DNA of 64,000 nt from Physcomitrium patens. Lineage: Eukaryota; Streptophyta; Bryopsida; Funariales; Funariaceae. Each line of letters begins with the position of its first letter. Position 1 is the stretch's first letter. Below are positions 1 through 14,035 of the stretch, in pieces. Where the stretch lies: the NCBI RefSeq assembly GCF_000002425.4, contig NC_037262.1:2486080-2550079 (forward strand). The letters run 5' to 3'. The notes under the pieces were generated by a model that worked only from the letters and a program-made list of their open reading frames with translations, was not told the origin of the DNA and ran no database searches. The position numbers and the translations under genes were made by a program.

Positions 1-3000
1 AGCATATAATCTGATATGCATCAAAGAAAGAAATGAATAAAAGAATATGTTTCAAACTAAGTATGGACATTTTAAATACAACATTATATCTTTTAGACTT
101 ATAAATATACTAGCAACTTTCTAACATCTAATAAATGATGTCTTTTTAGAATTTTTAAATGACTTTATTATCTATTATCTAGATGGTATAATAATCTATT
201 CTAAGAATACATAAGAATATGAACTTCATATTTATCATGTGTTACAAAAATTAAGAGATATGGAATTCTATACCAAAATAGAAAAGTGTATGTTTTATAC
301 TACTCAAGTTGACTTCTTAAGATACATTATTTCAAATGATGGACTTATAATAGATCTCAAAAAACTTCAAATTATTATGAATTGAAAGATTCTAAAAATA
401 GTAAAAAATATCTAATATTTTTTGAAATTTATCAACTATTATTAGATCTTCATCAAGGACTTTTTTCAAGTTGTAGTACCGCTTTCATGTTTGACTTGTA
501 AAGACAAACTTCAATAGAATTAAGAAGCCAAAGCAACATTTGAAGCTTTGAAGATAACCTTTATTTTTGTACCAATCTTATATTATATTGACTTTTTTAA
601 GCCATTACTTATGAAAATAAACACATTAAACTTTGCTTTGAATGTCGTATTCTCTCAAATAGGAACAAATGATAAATTACACCTAGTAGCTTTTCATTCA
701 AGAAAATTTTCAGTAGCCAAGATTAATTATGAGATTCACAAGGAAGAACTTTTTATAATTATAGATTTTTTTTAAGAATAATACCATTATTTAAAAGGTA
801 CTTTTAATTAAGTCACTATTTATATAAATCATAAGAATCTTGAATATTTTATATCAATATGTATTTTGAATCATTGCCAAGGTCGTTGAAATATATTTAT
901 ATTAAGATTTGATTTCAAAATTCTTTATTAATCCAAAAAAAAATAAAATTTATCAAACGTTCTTTTTAGATATTCTTATTTTATACCAAAAGAAGGAAAC
1001 GTATCTTTTAATAAAGAAAGAATAATATTCTTGAAATCAAAGCATTTTCATCTTTAAGTAATAAAATCAACATTGATTGTTAAATCAAGTATATACATCA
1101 ATCAAGTATGTACTTTGATCCTCTGATTCATGTTATCAAAAATTATTCTTTTATGTATTATAATACATTCAAGTTCAAATTTAAGAACAATCTCCTATAT
1201 TCTAAAAGATGCTTATATATTTTGGAAGGAGAAGCATATCATGACTTTCCAACAACTAGACATTTTGGATACTAAAAGATTTTGAAACTTATATCTAGAG
1301 ATTTTTGGTGGCCACAAATGTAGAAGGTAATAAAAGACTTTGTTTAATCATGTAACATTTGTTTAAGGTCAAAAATTCCTTGTCATTGATCCTATGGACT
1401 ACTTCAACCATTGTTCATACGTATACAATCATGGTCTTCTATTTCTATGAATTTTATTATAAATCTTTTAATCTTAGATTGATATGATTCTATATTCATG
1501 ATAATAGATTGTTTTATCAAGAAGGCATATTTTGTATTATATAAAAAATCTATCATATGTGAAAAAATAGCTAAATTTTTTCTTTAAAATATCTATCGCT
1601 ATCATAGATTATCTAAAGATATTATATCAGATAGGAAGATTTAATTTTTAGCAAGATTTTAGAGAACCCTTTTCAAGATTCTAAAGAAAGATATAAATTT
1701 ATCTTTGGCCTTTCATCCTCAATCTCATTGACAAATTGAGCATGTTAATTAAGTTTTGAAATAGTATTTAAGATGTACTATCAACTATCAACAAGATGAT
1801 TGAATGATTCTTTTTACCTTTAGTAAAATTTGCTTAAATAACACAGTACATTCTTCTACTCATCAAATATCTTTCTTTGCTAAATATGATTATCATCCAT
1901 GACTTGATGCTTTTGATTTTTTAAGAATTTTTCAAATTTGGCAAATTCTTTATTAAAGCTATATGTAACAATGGAGGTGCAATTAAAAGAAGCTCAAGAA
2001 TGACAAAAAATAAATACAAATACCTATTGCAAAGAACAATCACAATTCAATATGGGTGACAAAGTATGATTATTTTGTTGTAATATCAAGACTATCTATT
2101 CTTATAATAAGTTGGACTATTATAAGTTTGGACCTTTTTTATCTATAAATAAATCAATCTAGTAGCTTATTGATTAGACTTATTGGAGTGAATAAAGATC
2201 CATCTTGTATTCCACATATTTCTTTTAGAAGCATACAAAACAATGAATATACTAAGAAAAAATGGATGCCACTTCTACCTATAGAAGTAGACAATAATAA
2301 AAAATTTGAGGTGAAAGAATAAAGAAGTCTTAGACTCAAAGTGGCATTAAAATAGATTAAAATATCTTGTTCATTGGTACAAATATGATATTAATAAACA
2401 CACATTGGAGTTAGTAAAGAATCTTGTAAATGCAGCAAAAAAAGTAGAAGATTTCTATTAATCACATCTATCAATACTTAGATAAAAAAATAATAAATCT
2501 TTGCAATAAAAGAAATAAGATAAAGAAAAGATAATATTCTAACTTCTATCTTTATTTGTAGCTTATGTGTATATTGTGGCATTAAGGAGATAGAATACCA
2601 ATAATCAGCGGATACAACTTAAGAGCCATTATTTGCTGACTTGCCAAATGAGACATTGTGATTATTTCAACCTTCAAGATGACATAATTAAAATAAAGAT
2701 ACTAAAGAATAACATGTTCATCCTTGAATATATTATGAGATATAATATATTTGGTATCACAACCTTAAAAGAGACTCTTGATGTTTGTTGATTTTATTAG
2801 ATATAGAAATAACTTTTGATGGTGTTTCAAATATTTTATTTGAAAGAAGTTATGAAGGCCTCAATAATGTTCAAATAAAAAGATGGTCTTCTTAATCTAA
2901 AATAGTACATTATTCATGGCTAAGAAGACCTAACAACCATCTTTAAATAGAATAAAGATTAGAGTATATTATAAATATTATTTATTACATCTTAGATTTT

Positions 3001-3067
3001 TTTAATATATGATAATTATACCTTGTGGAACTTGTCTCTGGAAGGTAGAATAATATGATGGACATAT
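1..3067 (+). mobile_element. Decayed Ty3/gypsy chromovirus, 3' half (copy A1), cut by the window edge
   Basis: This is the 3' part of an old LTR retrotransposon on the plus strand. In order one sees reverse transcriptase (about 1-480), RNase H (about 490-850), integrase (about 1200-2050), a chromodomain (about 2270-2470) and a noncoding 3' segment up to the LTR at 3068. The assignment rests on similarity to the better kept relatives in this window at 51-53 kb and 55.1-55.7 kb, and to the readable chromodomain at 63.3-63.7 kb. The copy is broken throughout, very AT-rich and nearly free of CpG, so it is old. Its 5' half lies outside the window. Confidence 0.85.
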
Positions 3068-3575
3068 TGTCAGAGACATACGTACTTATTTTAATAATTA
3101 TCTATGTGATTAGATAGAAGTACGTAAAAATAGATTAATTTTATAATATCTTGATAGATATAATTTTATTTATAATTGACTTTAAAGTTAAAAAATTAAT
3201 CAATAAATTAGCAATATGTCACACATGTAGGTAGCTTGTAGAATAAGTTAATTATGTATCACATATATGAAAAACTTGCATTACAAATTAAGACATGTAA
3301 CTTATAAAATCAACATATGTTGGAGGTTCTATATAATATCACCAAGTAGCTCTTAGGTGGATAATATATATAGAAACAAGAGTGAATCGTTATTTAATCT
3401 TATCAATTTTTTCTTGTTCTAATTTAGATTCAAGAGTCTTTAGTTTTTTTACCTTTTCACAATAGCCATTTTAATTTTTTTTTAATATATATATATATAT
3501 ATTTCTTACTTTTATTTTATCATACTTTTTTTAAAAAAAATCTCATTTGATTATTTTCTTTTATCAAGTTTGTGT
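3068..3575 (+). repeat. Chromovirus LTR (family A), probably the 3' LTR of A1
   Basis: It begins TGTCAGAGACATAC and follows, block by block, the LTRs at 5299, 8687, 11282, 11825 and 46382 (paired tracts of the type GGTAGCTTGTGGAACAAG, then a TATA-like tract, then a conserved segment ending in GCAATAGCCATT). The right border is set by the start of protease-like sequence of the next copy and is uncertain by about 20 bp. Confidence 0.75.
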
Positions 3576-4536
3576 ACTTTATGTATAATAGTATAATAAT
3601 ATTTAATATGATAAGATCTCTCTCCAATCTAATTATTTTAGGATTATCACAATTAAAAAAATATAACTATCAAATAGATTAGATTTTTCATAATTTTTAA
3701 TTTTTTCGTAGTTTAATCAAAAATTTTATTACTTAAGTAGATACACATAAGTCTATTACATCTAAATCATTATTGATAGGTATAAGAGCTTTTATAAATG
3801 TAGTAAAAAAAATATCATCTTTTGCTATATATGCCATATTTATTTTGAGGTAAAAAAATATCAATGTTATTTTTAACTAATATCAAGATTTTTAGGATAT
3901 TTTTAAAAAAGATTTTAAATATTCTTCCAAAGCATTGATCCTATGATTGTTTAATTCATTCATAAAAAAGAACTCAATTATCATTTGAACTAATCTACAA
4001 CTTATTAGAAAATGAGTTAGCAACACTAAAAGAATACATTGATAAAAATTTAGCTAAGACTTGCATATACCATTCAAAATCTTCAATATGAGCTTTTATC
4101 TTATTTGTGAAGAAAAATAATGGATCTTTATGGATATATGTAGACTATCAAGGACTTTATAAGATCATTATCAAAAATAGATATTTCTTACCTTTGATTT
4201 TAAGACTTCTTGACCAACTCAATCAAGTAAAGATCTATACAAAAATAGATCTATAAGGAGCATATAACTTGGTTTGCATCAAAAAAAGAGATGAATAAAA
4301 GACTATTTTTTTTATCAAAGTATCAACATTTTGAATATAATATCATGCCTTTTGGATTCATAAATACACTAGTTATTTTACAACATCTCATAAATAATAT
4401 TTTTTATAAATTCCTTGATGATTTTATTGTGTGATATGTAAATGATATTCTAATCTATTATAAGAATATAAAAAAACATAAACTTTATGTTTGTTATGTA
4501 TTATAAAAACTTAAAGATACCAAATTACATACCAAG

Positions 4537-4575
<39 letters not shown>

Positions 4576-5298
4576 CATATTTCATACTACTCAAGTTGAC
4601 TTCTTAGAGTACATTATTTCTAATAAAATATTAATGATAGATCAAAAGAAGTTTCAAATTATCATGGATTAGAAAATTATAAAAATACTAAAAGATGTGT
4701 AATTTTTTTTTAAGATTTATCATTTATTATAAAACCTTCATCAATTTTTTTTTCAAGTTGTAGCTCTATTTATACTTTTGACTTATAAAAAAAAATTAAG
4801 TCTAGTTAAGAAGCCAAAACATTGCTTGATGCTTTGAAGAAGGAATTTACTTCTATACCAATCTTGTATAGCATCAACTTTGTTAAGGGATTTTTAATAA
4901 AAATAGATGTATTAGATTTTGTCTTAGATGTAGTATACTCATAAAAAAGAAATAAATAGTAAATTATATTTAATAACTTTTTATTTTAAAAAAAATTCAG
5001 CAATAGAGATTAACTACAAAATCTAGCATAAAGAACTTCTTATAATTCTAGGTTCTTTTTAAGAATGGCGTCACAATATAAAAAGAAATTTCCATCTAAT
5101 TATTGTATATATAAATCACAAGAATCTTAAGTACTTCATGTCAATATGTATGTTGAATTATTGCCAGACTCATTAAAGCATGTTATTATCAAGATTTGAT
5201 TTTAAGATTACATATTGACCTAAAATACAACAAGATTTATCAAACGTATTTTTTAAATATTCTTATCTTATACTAAATAAAAGTGATATAGGTTTTGA

Positions 5299-5839
5299 TG
5301 TCATAGATATATACATTTATCCCAATAGTTACTTATATGATTAGATAGAAGTAGATAAATATAGATTAATTTCATAAAGTCTTCTAGAGAATCTTCCTAG
5401 AAGCTTCATAGAAACGGTTTTGACTTTAGATGTGTTTATAGGTTAGAAACTTGCTTAATAGGTTAACCACATGTTGGTAGCTTGTGGAACAAGCTAATTA
5501 TATGGCACATACATAGATAACTTGCCTTGCAAGTTAAAACATGTGGCTAATAAAGTCAACACATGTTCGAGGTCCTATAGAATATCACCACATACCTCTT
5601 AATTAAAGAGTATATATAGAATCAAGAGTAAAGCCTTCTTCTTTCTTATCACCACTTTTTTAATTCTTAGTCTTGTTTCAAGATTTTTTAGTCTTCTTGT
5701 TTTTGGCAATAGCCATTCTAATTTGATATTACATCACCTTTTGAGTGACTCTCTAGTTTTCTTTAGTGATATAAGAAAGTATTGACGATTTTCTTTCTTC
5801 AAGATTCATGTCTTTGATAATTTGACAAAAGTGCTAACA
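5299..5839 (+). repeat. 5' LTR of copy A3
   Basis: 541 bp, from TGTCATAGAT to GTGCTAACA. It is followed by leader and gag sequence, which makes it the 5' LTR. Confidence 0.8.
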
Positions 5840-7215
5840 GACTATTTCTATTTTTTTTAGAAGTGAGTGGATTACCTTACTTCTATTGTTATGTTTTGCA
5901 GATTGCTGACTATCCACCTTTAAACAAAAAAATCTCATTTTCTAATACTAATCTTTTCCTTAAAGAGAGTGAATTATCCCTCTTTGTGGAAATTTTTATT
6001 AGAGGTTGCAGATTACCTTCTTCTAATTTAACTGTTTAGATTTTTTTGAGTTTTCTATAGAAGAAAAGATTATGGATGCTATTCCTAATAGAAGTGAGAA
6101 TAGATTTGTAATTATTGTAGATCTTCACGAGTTTGTATAGACTCTTAGGACAAAAATTTCATGCATTACCAACATCAATCATAGAAGCACTACTTCTATA
6201 CGTATGGAAGAAGTCTAGAATCTATATCAAGAAGTTATGCAGTTGAAAGAAACAAGTCAATTAGCTTCACAATCAAATTAAGTGGGTCTTGTTTCTAGAA
6301 GCTCAAGAGAGGTAAGAATTAGTATGCCTAAGAAGTTTAATGGAATAAGATTAAAATTTCAAGGATTTTTACAACAAATTAAGCTCTACTTAAGGTTATG
6401 TATTTTCCAATATGTAGATGGATTTACTCAAGTCGGCTTTATAGATGCACTTCTATTTGAAAGTATTCTTTCTTGATTTGTACCTTTGATGGAAAAGGAT
6501 TCACGACTTTTTTATAATTTAAATTTATTCTTAAAAGTGTTTATAGCCACATTTGGAAAAAATCATCAAGAACGAGTAGTAGGCATTAAACTTTTATATT
6601 TATGACAAGGATTACAATCAGCCACTACATATACTGCTAAATTCCAAAACCTTGTTTGCAACATGGACTAGAATGAAAAAACACTTATCAATCTATTTCA
6701 ATATGGCTTGAAAGATAGCATCAAAGATTTGTTATTAATAATGCCAAAAGAAAAATCTTTAAAATAATTTATTACTTAAGCCATTGCATACAACAATTGA
6801 TTATTTGAAAGGTGTCAAGAATAAAGATTTGATTGAAGAGGAATAAATCAAGTAATAGCAGCAACTCTCAAGTTTTCTAAAGCGTATTCATCAAGGCGAG
6901 AACCAATATAAATTGATACAATATATTTTAAACCTTTCATAGAGTAGGAAAAGACTTGACGTTATCAAGAGGGTTTGTGTTTATATTATAGAGAAGCTAA
7001 GTACACTGCTCAATTTTGTCCAAAGAAGCAATACAATTACAAAATAAAAAAACACATTTATCAAAGAAGATAATGTGCTGAAAAATGAGTTTCCCCAGCT
7101 ACAATAAGAACTATGTGGTTGGAATCATGTACAATACCTAGTAAAGGTTTTATTTACTTCTCAAATCCCTCACCTTGGTTTACAATAGATATATGTTTAG
7201 GACCCAAAAATTACA

Positions 7216-8035
7216 AAGATTTTGCTACCTTAATATCACTGAATCCTTCTTTGTGAAAAAACTAGTATTTTTACTCTCAAATGACACTCTCAAATTCACT
7301 TCTAAGACTTTTCACAAGTTTGATGACCAATCTAACTATCTCAAATCTGATTTGTCACTCTAATATCACTCTTATACTCACAAATCACCTCTATATACCA
7401 TAAGAAGCCTTTTAAGCACAATTAGCAACTTTAGGACATGAAATTATAAAGTTAGATCACTCAGGATCTATCTCAGCAATAACACAATACAAACTTTGCC
7501 TTTAGATGGAAAAAAACCAAACACAAACACCAAAATGTTCTTAACCACAAGTAAGAGCAAACCAAGATCTAGATTTAGATCTGAATCTGAAAGTTATGTA
7601 TTTCTAAAGCCTAACATCAGCAATAATAACTTGATCTACTCTACACTTATAAAATTACTTCAAAGAACTTCAAAAAACATTCAAGCAAATGTGAGTAGGC
7701 CCATAACCTATTGAAGAAAAGAAGTCTAAAAGCTACAAATAGTTAACATCAGCAAGGATTGTACTCTAAGAGAAGTGTGGAGAAAGATGTCTCTTACTTC
7801 CAATATCCTTTACTTATAGTGGAATTTACATCCCAAGTACATAGATTTCATCCAAAGTCACCTTCATCCTTTCAACTAGATCTAGATTCATCTTAACCTA
7901 GCTCCCACCTTAAAACCCTAGCTGCCGCTATAATAACTTCTTTTAATCCTTTAATGCTTTTTGACTATTAGCAACTTACTATGATTAATCTTTATGTGGT
8001 GGCAACTAATTAAGAACTTCTTGATCTTCAACATG
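7216..8035. other. Unrecognised filler inside copy A3
   Basis: Gag and protease similarity stops near 7215 and chromodomain similarity resumes near 8036. The sequence between matches no other part of the family in this window. Its base composition resembles the surrounding fossil, and I could not assign a function or source. Confidence 0.5.
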
Positions 8036-8686
8036 TACATCAAAGCTATCAAAGAATCTTACAAATATAGTAAAGAAAGTTGAAGCTTTTTATCAATGAC
8101 ATCCATCAAATTCAAGATAAAGAATAATAAATCTTTGCTATAAAAGAAACAAGATCAAAAGAAGTTAACATTCTACCTTCTATCTTTTTTTGTAGCTTCT
8201 GTATATTTGTCATACTAAAGAGATGGAGAACCAACAACTAGCAGATTTGACTCAAGAGCTTTTATTTGCAAACTAACTAGATGAAATATTACGATTGTCA
8301 TAACCTTTAAGATGACAAAATTGAGATAAAGATCTTCAAGAATTACATGTCCTTCTTCATATAGATGGAAAGATACAACATGTTTGATATCACGACTTTA
8401 GAAGAGACTTTCAATATTTGATAATTTTATTAGACGTAGGAACAAATCTTGATGATATTTCAAATATTTTATTTGAAAGAAGTTACAAAGGCTTCAATAA
8501 TGAGCAAATAATATGATGGTCTTCTTGCCTTGGTATGAGACACTATTGATGGCTGAGAAGTCCTATCAACTATCTTCAAAGAGAGCAAAGATCAGAGTAT
8601 GTCGCAAATATAATTTACCACATCTTAAAAATTTTCAACATATAAAGACTAATTTTCATGGAATTTGTCACTAGAATGAGAGATAA

Positions 8687-9236
8687 TGTAATAGACATAT
8701 ATATTTATTCCAATAGTTACTTATATAATTAGGTAGAAATAGGTAAATATAGATTAATTTTATAAAGTCTTTTAGAAAAGCTTCCTAAAAGCTTCATTGA
8801 TGTGGTTTTGATTTTAGATGTGTTTGTAGGTTAAAGACTTGGTCAATAAGTTAACCACATGTTGATAGCTTGTAGAACAAGTTAACTTTGTGATGTAGCT
8901 TGTGGAACAAGCTAACTATGTGGCGTATACATAGATAACTTGCCTTCCAAGTTAAGACATGTGGCTAGCAAAGTCAACACATGTTGGAGGTCCTATAGAA
9001 TATTGCCACATAGCTCTTAGTTAGAGAGAATATATGGAGGTAAGACTGAAGCCTTCTTCACTCTTGTCACTTTTTTTTTAGTCTTTAGTCTTATTTCAAG
9101 ATTTTCTATTTTTTTTTTAGCAATGGTCATTCTAGTTTAATATTACATCATCTTTTGAAAGACTTTCTTCAGTGATACAAGAGTGTATTGAGTATTTTTT
9201 TTCTTCAAGATTCATGTCCTTGATATTTTATTAACA
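8687..9236 (+). repeat. 3' LTR of copy A3
   Basis: 550 bp, starting TGTAATAGACATATAT and ending ATTAACA. It is preceded by the family's 3' noncoding segment and followed by integrase sequence of the outer copy A2. Confidence 0.8.
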
Positions 9237-11281
9237 AAAAATAGTCATCTTGAAGCCTAAGTAATTTCATCTTTCAGCAATAAAATCATTATTGATTGTT
9301 GATTTGTTCTTCACTAAGAAAATTCAATTAAATATGTCTTCTAATCTTCTTGTTGATGATATTAAGAATACTTCTTCTATGTTTCATAATATTTTGAAAT
9401 TTGAATTCAAATAATCTATTCCATTTCAAACATCGTATATATGTTTTAAAAGGAGAAGTATATTTACGTGTTCTTCAAGTACCTAATAACTTTCTAACAA
9501 TATGATATTTTAAATACAACAAGACTTTAGAACTTATATTTAGAGATTTTTAGTAGCTACAAATATTAAAGATTGTAAAAGACTTTATACAGCCATATAA
9601 CATTTGTTCAAGATCAAAAATTCCTTATCATCAATCCTATGGACTTTTTCAACCATTGCTTATATCAAAACAACTATGATCTTTTATTTCTATAGATACT
9701 ATTATGGATCTTCTAAGTTTAAGTTCATATAACTATATATTTGTGATCATAAATTACTTCATAAAAATAGTATATTTTATATTATATATAAAATTTATTT
9801 TAAATAAAAAATAGCTAAGTTTTTTTTTAATAATATCTATTATTTGCAAGGATTATCAAAAGATATTATGTCAAATAGAAGAATATAATTTATATTAAGA
9901 TTTTAGAGATTCTTTTTTAAGATATTGAAGGTGGATATAAAACTATCTTTGGCCTTTCATCTTTAAACCAATGGGCAAAAAAAATGGATGAATTAAGTTT
10001 TGGAATAACATTTGAAGTATTCCATCAACTATTATCAAGATGATTGGACAAATTTTTTGCCATTAGTAGAGTTTAAGTATAATAATTTGATAAATTCTTC
10101 TATTGAAAAAAAACCTTTCTTTACTAATTATGGTTATCATCCATGACTTGATACTTTTGACTTTTTAAAGGTTAAGAATCATGAGACAAAAGATTTTACA
10201 AATCATTTATCAGAGCTTCATACAATAATGAAGGTATATATTAAAGATGCTCAAGAATGATAAAAAAATCAATAGAGATATCTATTGTAAAGAACAACCA
10301 TAATTCAATGTAGATGAAAAAATATGATTACTTTGTTACAATAAGAAGACTACTTATTCTTGTCACAAATTGGACTATCAAAGATTTAAACTATTTTTAT
10401 TTATTTATAAGTCAATTTTATTGCTTATTAATTATATCCATCAATGTCTATAAAGATTCATATTATATTTGATATATCTCTTTTTGAGCCAAATAAAATA
10501 ATCAATATCTTGAAAAGAAGACAAATGCCTCTTCTTTCTATGAAAGTAGATAATAATCAAGAATTTGAGATAGAAAAAGTCTTAGATTTAAGGCAATATC
10601 AAAATAGGTTAAAATATCTTATTTATTGGTATGGATATGATATTAGTGAATGTACATAAAAGATAGCAAAGAATCTTTTAATTACAGTAAAGAAGGTTGA
10701 TACTTTTTATCAATGATATCTATCAAAATCAAAATAAAGAATAGAAAATCTTTACTATAAAAGAAATAAGATTCAAAGAAGATATCATTCTACCTTCTAT
10801 TCTTGTTTGTATCTTTTATATATTTGTAGCACTAAGAAGATAGAGAACCAACAATAAGTAAATTCAACTTAAGAGCTATCATTTGTTAACTTATCAAATG
10901 ATACATTGTAATTATGACAATCTTCAAGATGATATAATTGAGATCAAGATCCTCAAGAATAACATTTTTTTTAAATAGATGGCAAGATACAATGCGTTTG
11001 ATATCACAATCTTAGAAGAGACTTCTAATATTTGATGATTTTATTAAAAATATAAATAATTCTTAAAAATATTTTAAATATCTTATTTAAAAGAAGTTAT
11101 GAAGGCCTCAACAATAATCAAATAATAAGATGATCTTCTTGCCTATGTATGGAATACTTATCAATCTTCTATGAAGAGAACAAAGATTAGAATATATAGC
11201 AAATACAGTTTGTTGCATCTTAGATTTTTTTATTATATGATGACCACTCTTCATAGAACTTGTTTCTAAAAGAAAAAGTAA

Positions 11282-12360
11282 TGTCATGGACATACATATT
11301 TACTCTAATAATTACCTATATAATTAAATAATATTAGAAAAAAATAGATTAATTTCATAATATCTTCTAGAAAAACTTCCTAAAAACTTTATACATGTTG
11401 ATTTGACTTTACACATTTTTATAATTAATTTGTAGATTAGAAACTTGATTAATAAGTTAGCAACATGTCAAGAGTGTTGATAGCTTGTAAAACAAGCTAA
11501 CTATATGATGCACATATAGAATATTTGTCATCCAAGTTAAGACATGTGTCTAGCAAAGTCAACATGTGTTAGAGATTCTATAGAACATTTTTACATAGCT
11601 TCTAATTAGATAGTATATATATTAGCAAAAATAAAGCTTTTTTTATTCTTATCAAGTCTTTTTTTGTTTCTAATTTAATTTCAAGAATTTCTAAATTTAT
11701 AATCTTTAGTAATAATTATTCTAATTTCTTCTTGAAAATATATATACTTTCTTACTATCATTTTGTCATCTCTCTTAAATACTTATCTTATTTATTTATG
11801 TAGCTTCTTTTAGGTTCTTATTCTTGATACATATATATTTATCTAGATAAAAAAAATATTAAGTAGATATTAAATATAAATATATTTGATAATATCTTGT
11901 GGTGAAGCTTGTTAGAGGCACCATAGATGTAGATTTGACTTTAAACGTATTTGTAGTTAATTGGTAGATTAAAAACTTTGCCAACTTATTAGTCTCATGT
12001 TGCACATTTTGGTAGCTTGTGATATAAACTACTTATGTTGCACACATGTAAAAATAAAATTTACAAGTTAAATACATGTCTCATAAATTAGAGACGTATT
12101 TGAGGTCCTACAAAATATTGCTACATAGTTTCTAGTTAGATAGTATATATGGAGGCTAAAATGAAGTCTTTTCTATTGTTATTAATGCCTTTCTAGTCCT
12201 TAGTCTTGTTTCAAGAGTCTCTAGTCTTCTTGACTTTAGCAATAGCCATTTTAATTTCAATATTATATTAATTTGAGTAAATATATATTCTTTTTGAATG
12301 ATACAAGAGAGTATTGAGGTTTTATTTTATGTGATTCATGTCCTTAATAATCCAATATCA
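11282..12360 (+). repeat. Two chromovirus LTRs back to back (11282-11824 and 11825-12360)
   Basis: The first LTR (TGTCATGGACATACAT start) closes copy A2. A second full-length but more diverged LTR begins directly afterwards (TGATACATATATATTT) and runs to about 12360, again with the GGTAGCTTGTG block and the GCAATAGCCATT block. No internal sequence separates them. A tandem LTR pair can arise when an element inserts next to a solo LTR or by unequal recombination; the sequence does not decide which. Confidence 0.75.
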
Positions 12361-13149
12361 AAGATGGTTTTTTATGTTTTTATAAAATAATTTTTTAATT
12401 ATCTTTTGGACTTCATTTAAATCTTTATACATTGATTAGACTTTGAATTGGTTTAAAATATTGTATGAAGTTGTATAATTATACATTTTATCTTGGATAT
12501 TTTTTATAAAATACAATACATCACACATGTCTATTATAATATTAAATGTGATCTTTTTCTATTCTACTTATACATACAAGATATAATATCTTTTTTTTAT
12601 TTATAGATAATTATAATATTCCTAATAAAAATTCTTTTTCTACTTGATAATTTTTTTTCATATCTATTTATATTAATAATAAAAAAAGATAATATAAATT
12701 TAACTAAAAAGTAAATATGCTAAATTATTCTATAGATATACATATACAAAATTTTATTTAAATACTTTATTAATGTATATAATATCAAGATATAATAAAT
12801 AAAAAATAAAAACATATTTAAATTAATTTCTTAAATAAAAAGTAAAAGATAGTTATTATATTTACTAATGGAATGTCTATATGCTTACATTTATATTCTT
12901 TTGTTATATAATTATATATCTTGTATGCATAAAAATAAGAATTATTTTTGTATATATATTTCTATCAAAAAAATTTAATTTAGAATTATGAATCTTTCAC
13001 ATATATTATTAAAACTTGGGCATTGAAAAGCATTTCAATTCTAACAATCATTTATTTATTAAATAAATTTATCACAATTTGAAAGTAAATTTGATATTTT
13101 ATTATTTTAAATTATTTTAATTATTTTTTAAAATATTATTGATATCAAA
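12361..13149. other. AT-rich intergenic DNA, nothing recognised
   Basis: Very AT-rich with short homopolymer runs. The first part of a decayed kinase may trail into the right end, but no motif could be read here. Confidence 0.5.
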
Positions 13150-14035
13150 AAATAAATCATTTTTTTGAATTAATCTTTAATAATATCATAACAAATAAAC
13201 ATATATTTTCTTTATAAGGATATATGTTTTTTGTAAAAAACTTTATTTTCTATATCTTTCAAGTTGCATATCTTGAATTAATAAGGTACATATTATTCTT
13301 TTTTGTCTTTAACTTCTTTTTAATATTACTTTTAGAAATATCAAAGACTATAAATTTAATATAAATATATTAAAAAGAATATTTTTTTATACTTTTATCT
13401 ATTATATTGAATGGTATATTTTTTGATTTGAGATTATAATAGGTGATTTTTATGTCATGAAAATATTACATTCTTCTTATATTTTTTATATAATATCAAT
13501 AAAAAAAATAAAAATAAATAAATAAAATCCAACATATTACTTAAACATATTTACACGATTTCTATTACTAAACAATAGTTCTTATTTTTAATATCTAATC
13601 AAATTATTCCATAATTTCTATCACAATTATTTTTTATTATTACAAAAAAATGATAATATTTGGATGGTTTAATTAAACTTAGATTCCTACTTCTTTATAT
13701 AATATTTTAATAAATACTATATTTATTTTTCTTGAAGAATATAAGTGTCTCAATTATTTTAATTAATAAACTTTTCTAAAAGATCCTTTATTGATGTATT
13801 CTAAAAGTTTTAAACATTTTAAATCTTTTCAAATTTTTAAAATAATAAGTTTTCCATCTTTTGTGACATATAAGTCTTTTTGTCTTTGTAATATGTGTTT
13901 CGTTAATTTATATTCTTTAAGAGAAATATTTCCAATATATTGTTTCAATCTCTTATAGAAGTTTTTATTATCATATTTAACTTTATCAAATATTATAATA
14001 TCCAATATTATTAATATAGTGGTTTTAAATTCCAT
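13150..14035 (-). pseudogene. Decayed protein kinase domain
   Basis: Read on the minus strand, a single frame carries the landmarks of a eukaryotic protein kinase in the right order: a glycine-loop remnant INKGSFRKVY (about 13768-13815), the HPNII motif before beta-4 (about 13650-13670), a catalytic-loop remnant HDIKITYYNLKSKNI (about 13415-13470, corresponding to H-R-D-L-K-x-x-N), a DFG-loop remnant FDIS (about 13330-13355) and SRYAT at the APE position (about 13262-13280). A 68-codon open stretch just upstream (14035-13829) runs into the glycine loop and is probably the region before the kinase. Many in-frame stops interrupt the domain and the catalytic H and D are gone, so it is a dead gene. 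The style resembles the kinase-LRR pseudogene at 32-35.6 kb. The relation to anything at 14040-14640 is unclear. Confidence 0.65.

Larger units (their letters stand above)
5299..9236 (+). mobile_element. Decayed Ty3/gypsy chromovirus (copy A3) with both LTRs, nested in A2
   Basis: The LTRs are at 5299-5839 and 8687-9236. Both start TGTMAT-like and end TAACA. Between them lie a leader, gag (about 6070-7090, with a zinc-knuckle remnant near 6985-7030), the beginning of protease, a stretch of about 820 bp that I cannot match to the family (7216-8035), the tail of the chromodomain, and the 3' noncoding segment. It is broken with many lesions. Its LTRs look somewhat less eroded than the one at 3068, in keeping with later insertion. 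Confidence 0.8.
3576..11824 (+). mobile_element. Decayed Ty3/gypsy chromovirus (copy A2), split by nested copy A3
   Basis: The left arm (3576-5298) carries protease, reverse transcriptase and RNase H. The right arm (about 9237-11281) carries integrase (about 9400-10250), a chromodomain (about 10440-10720) and the 3' noncoding segment, closed by an LTR at 11282-11824. Sequence at the end of the left arm and the start of the right arm matches adjacent sequence in copy A1, which shows that the DNA between them (5299-9236) was inserted later. The element is heavily broken and incomplete, CpG-poor and old. A 32-bp A-run lies inside the left arm (about 4541-4572). Confidence 0.8.

Noticed and set aside
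13829-14035. Independent small gene of 68 codons
   Set aside because: Its frame continues past the stop into kinase motifs, so it is better read as the part upstream of the decayed kinase.
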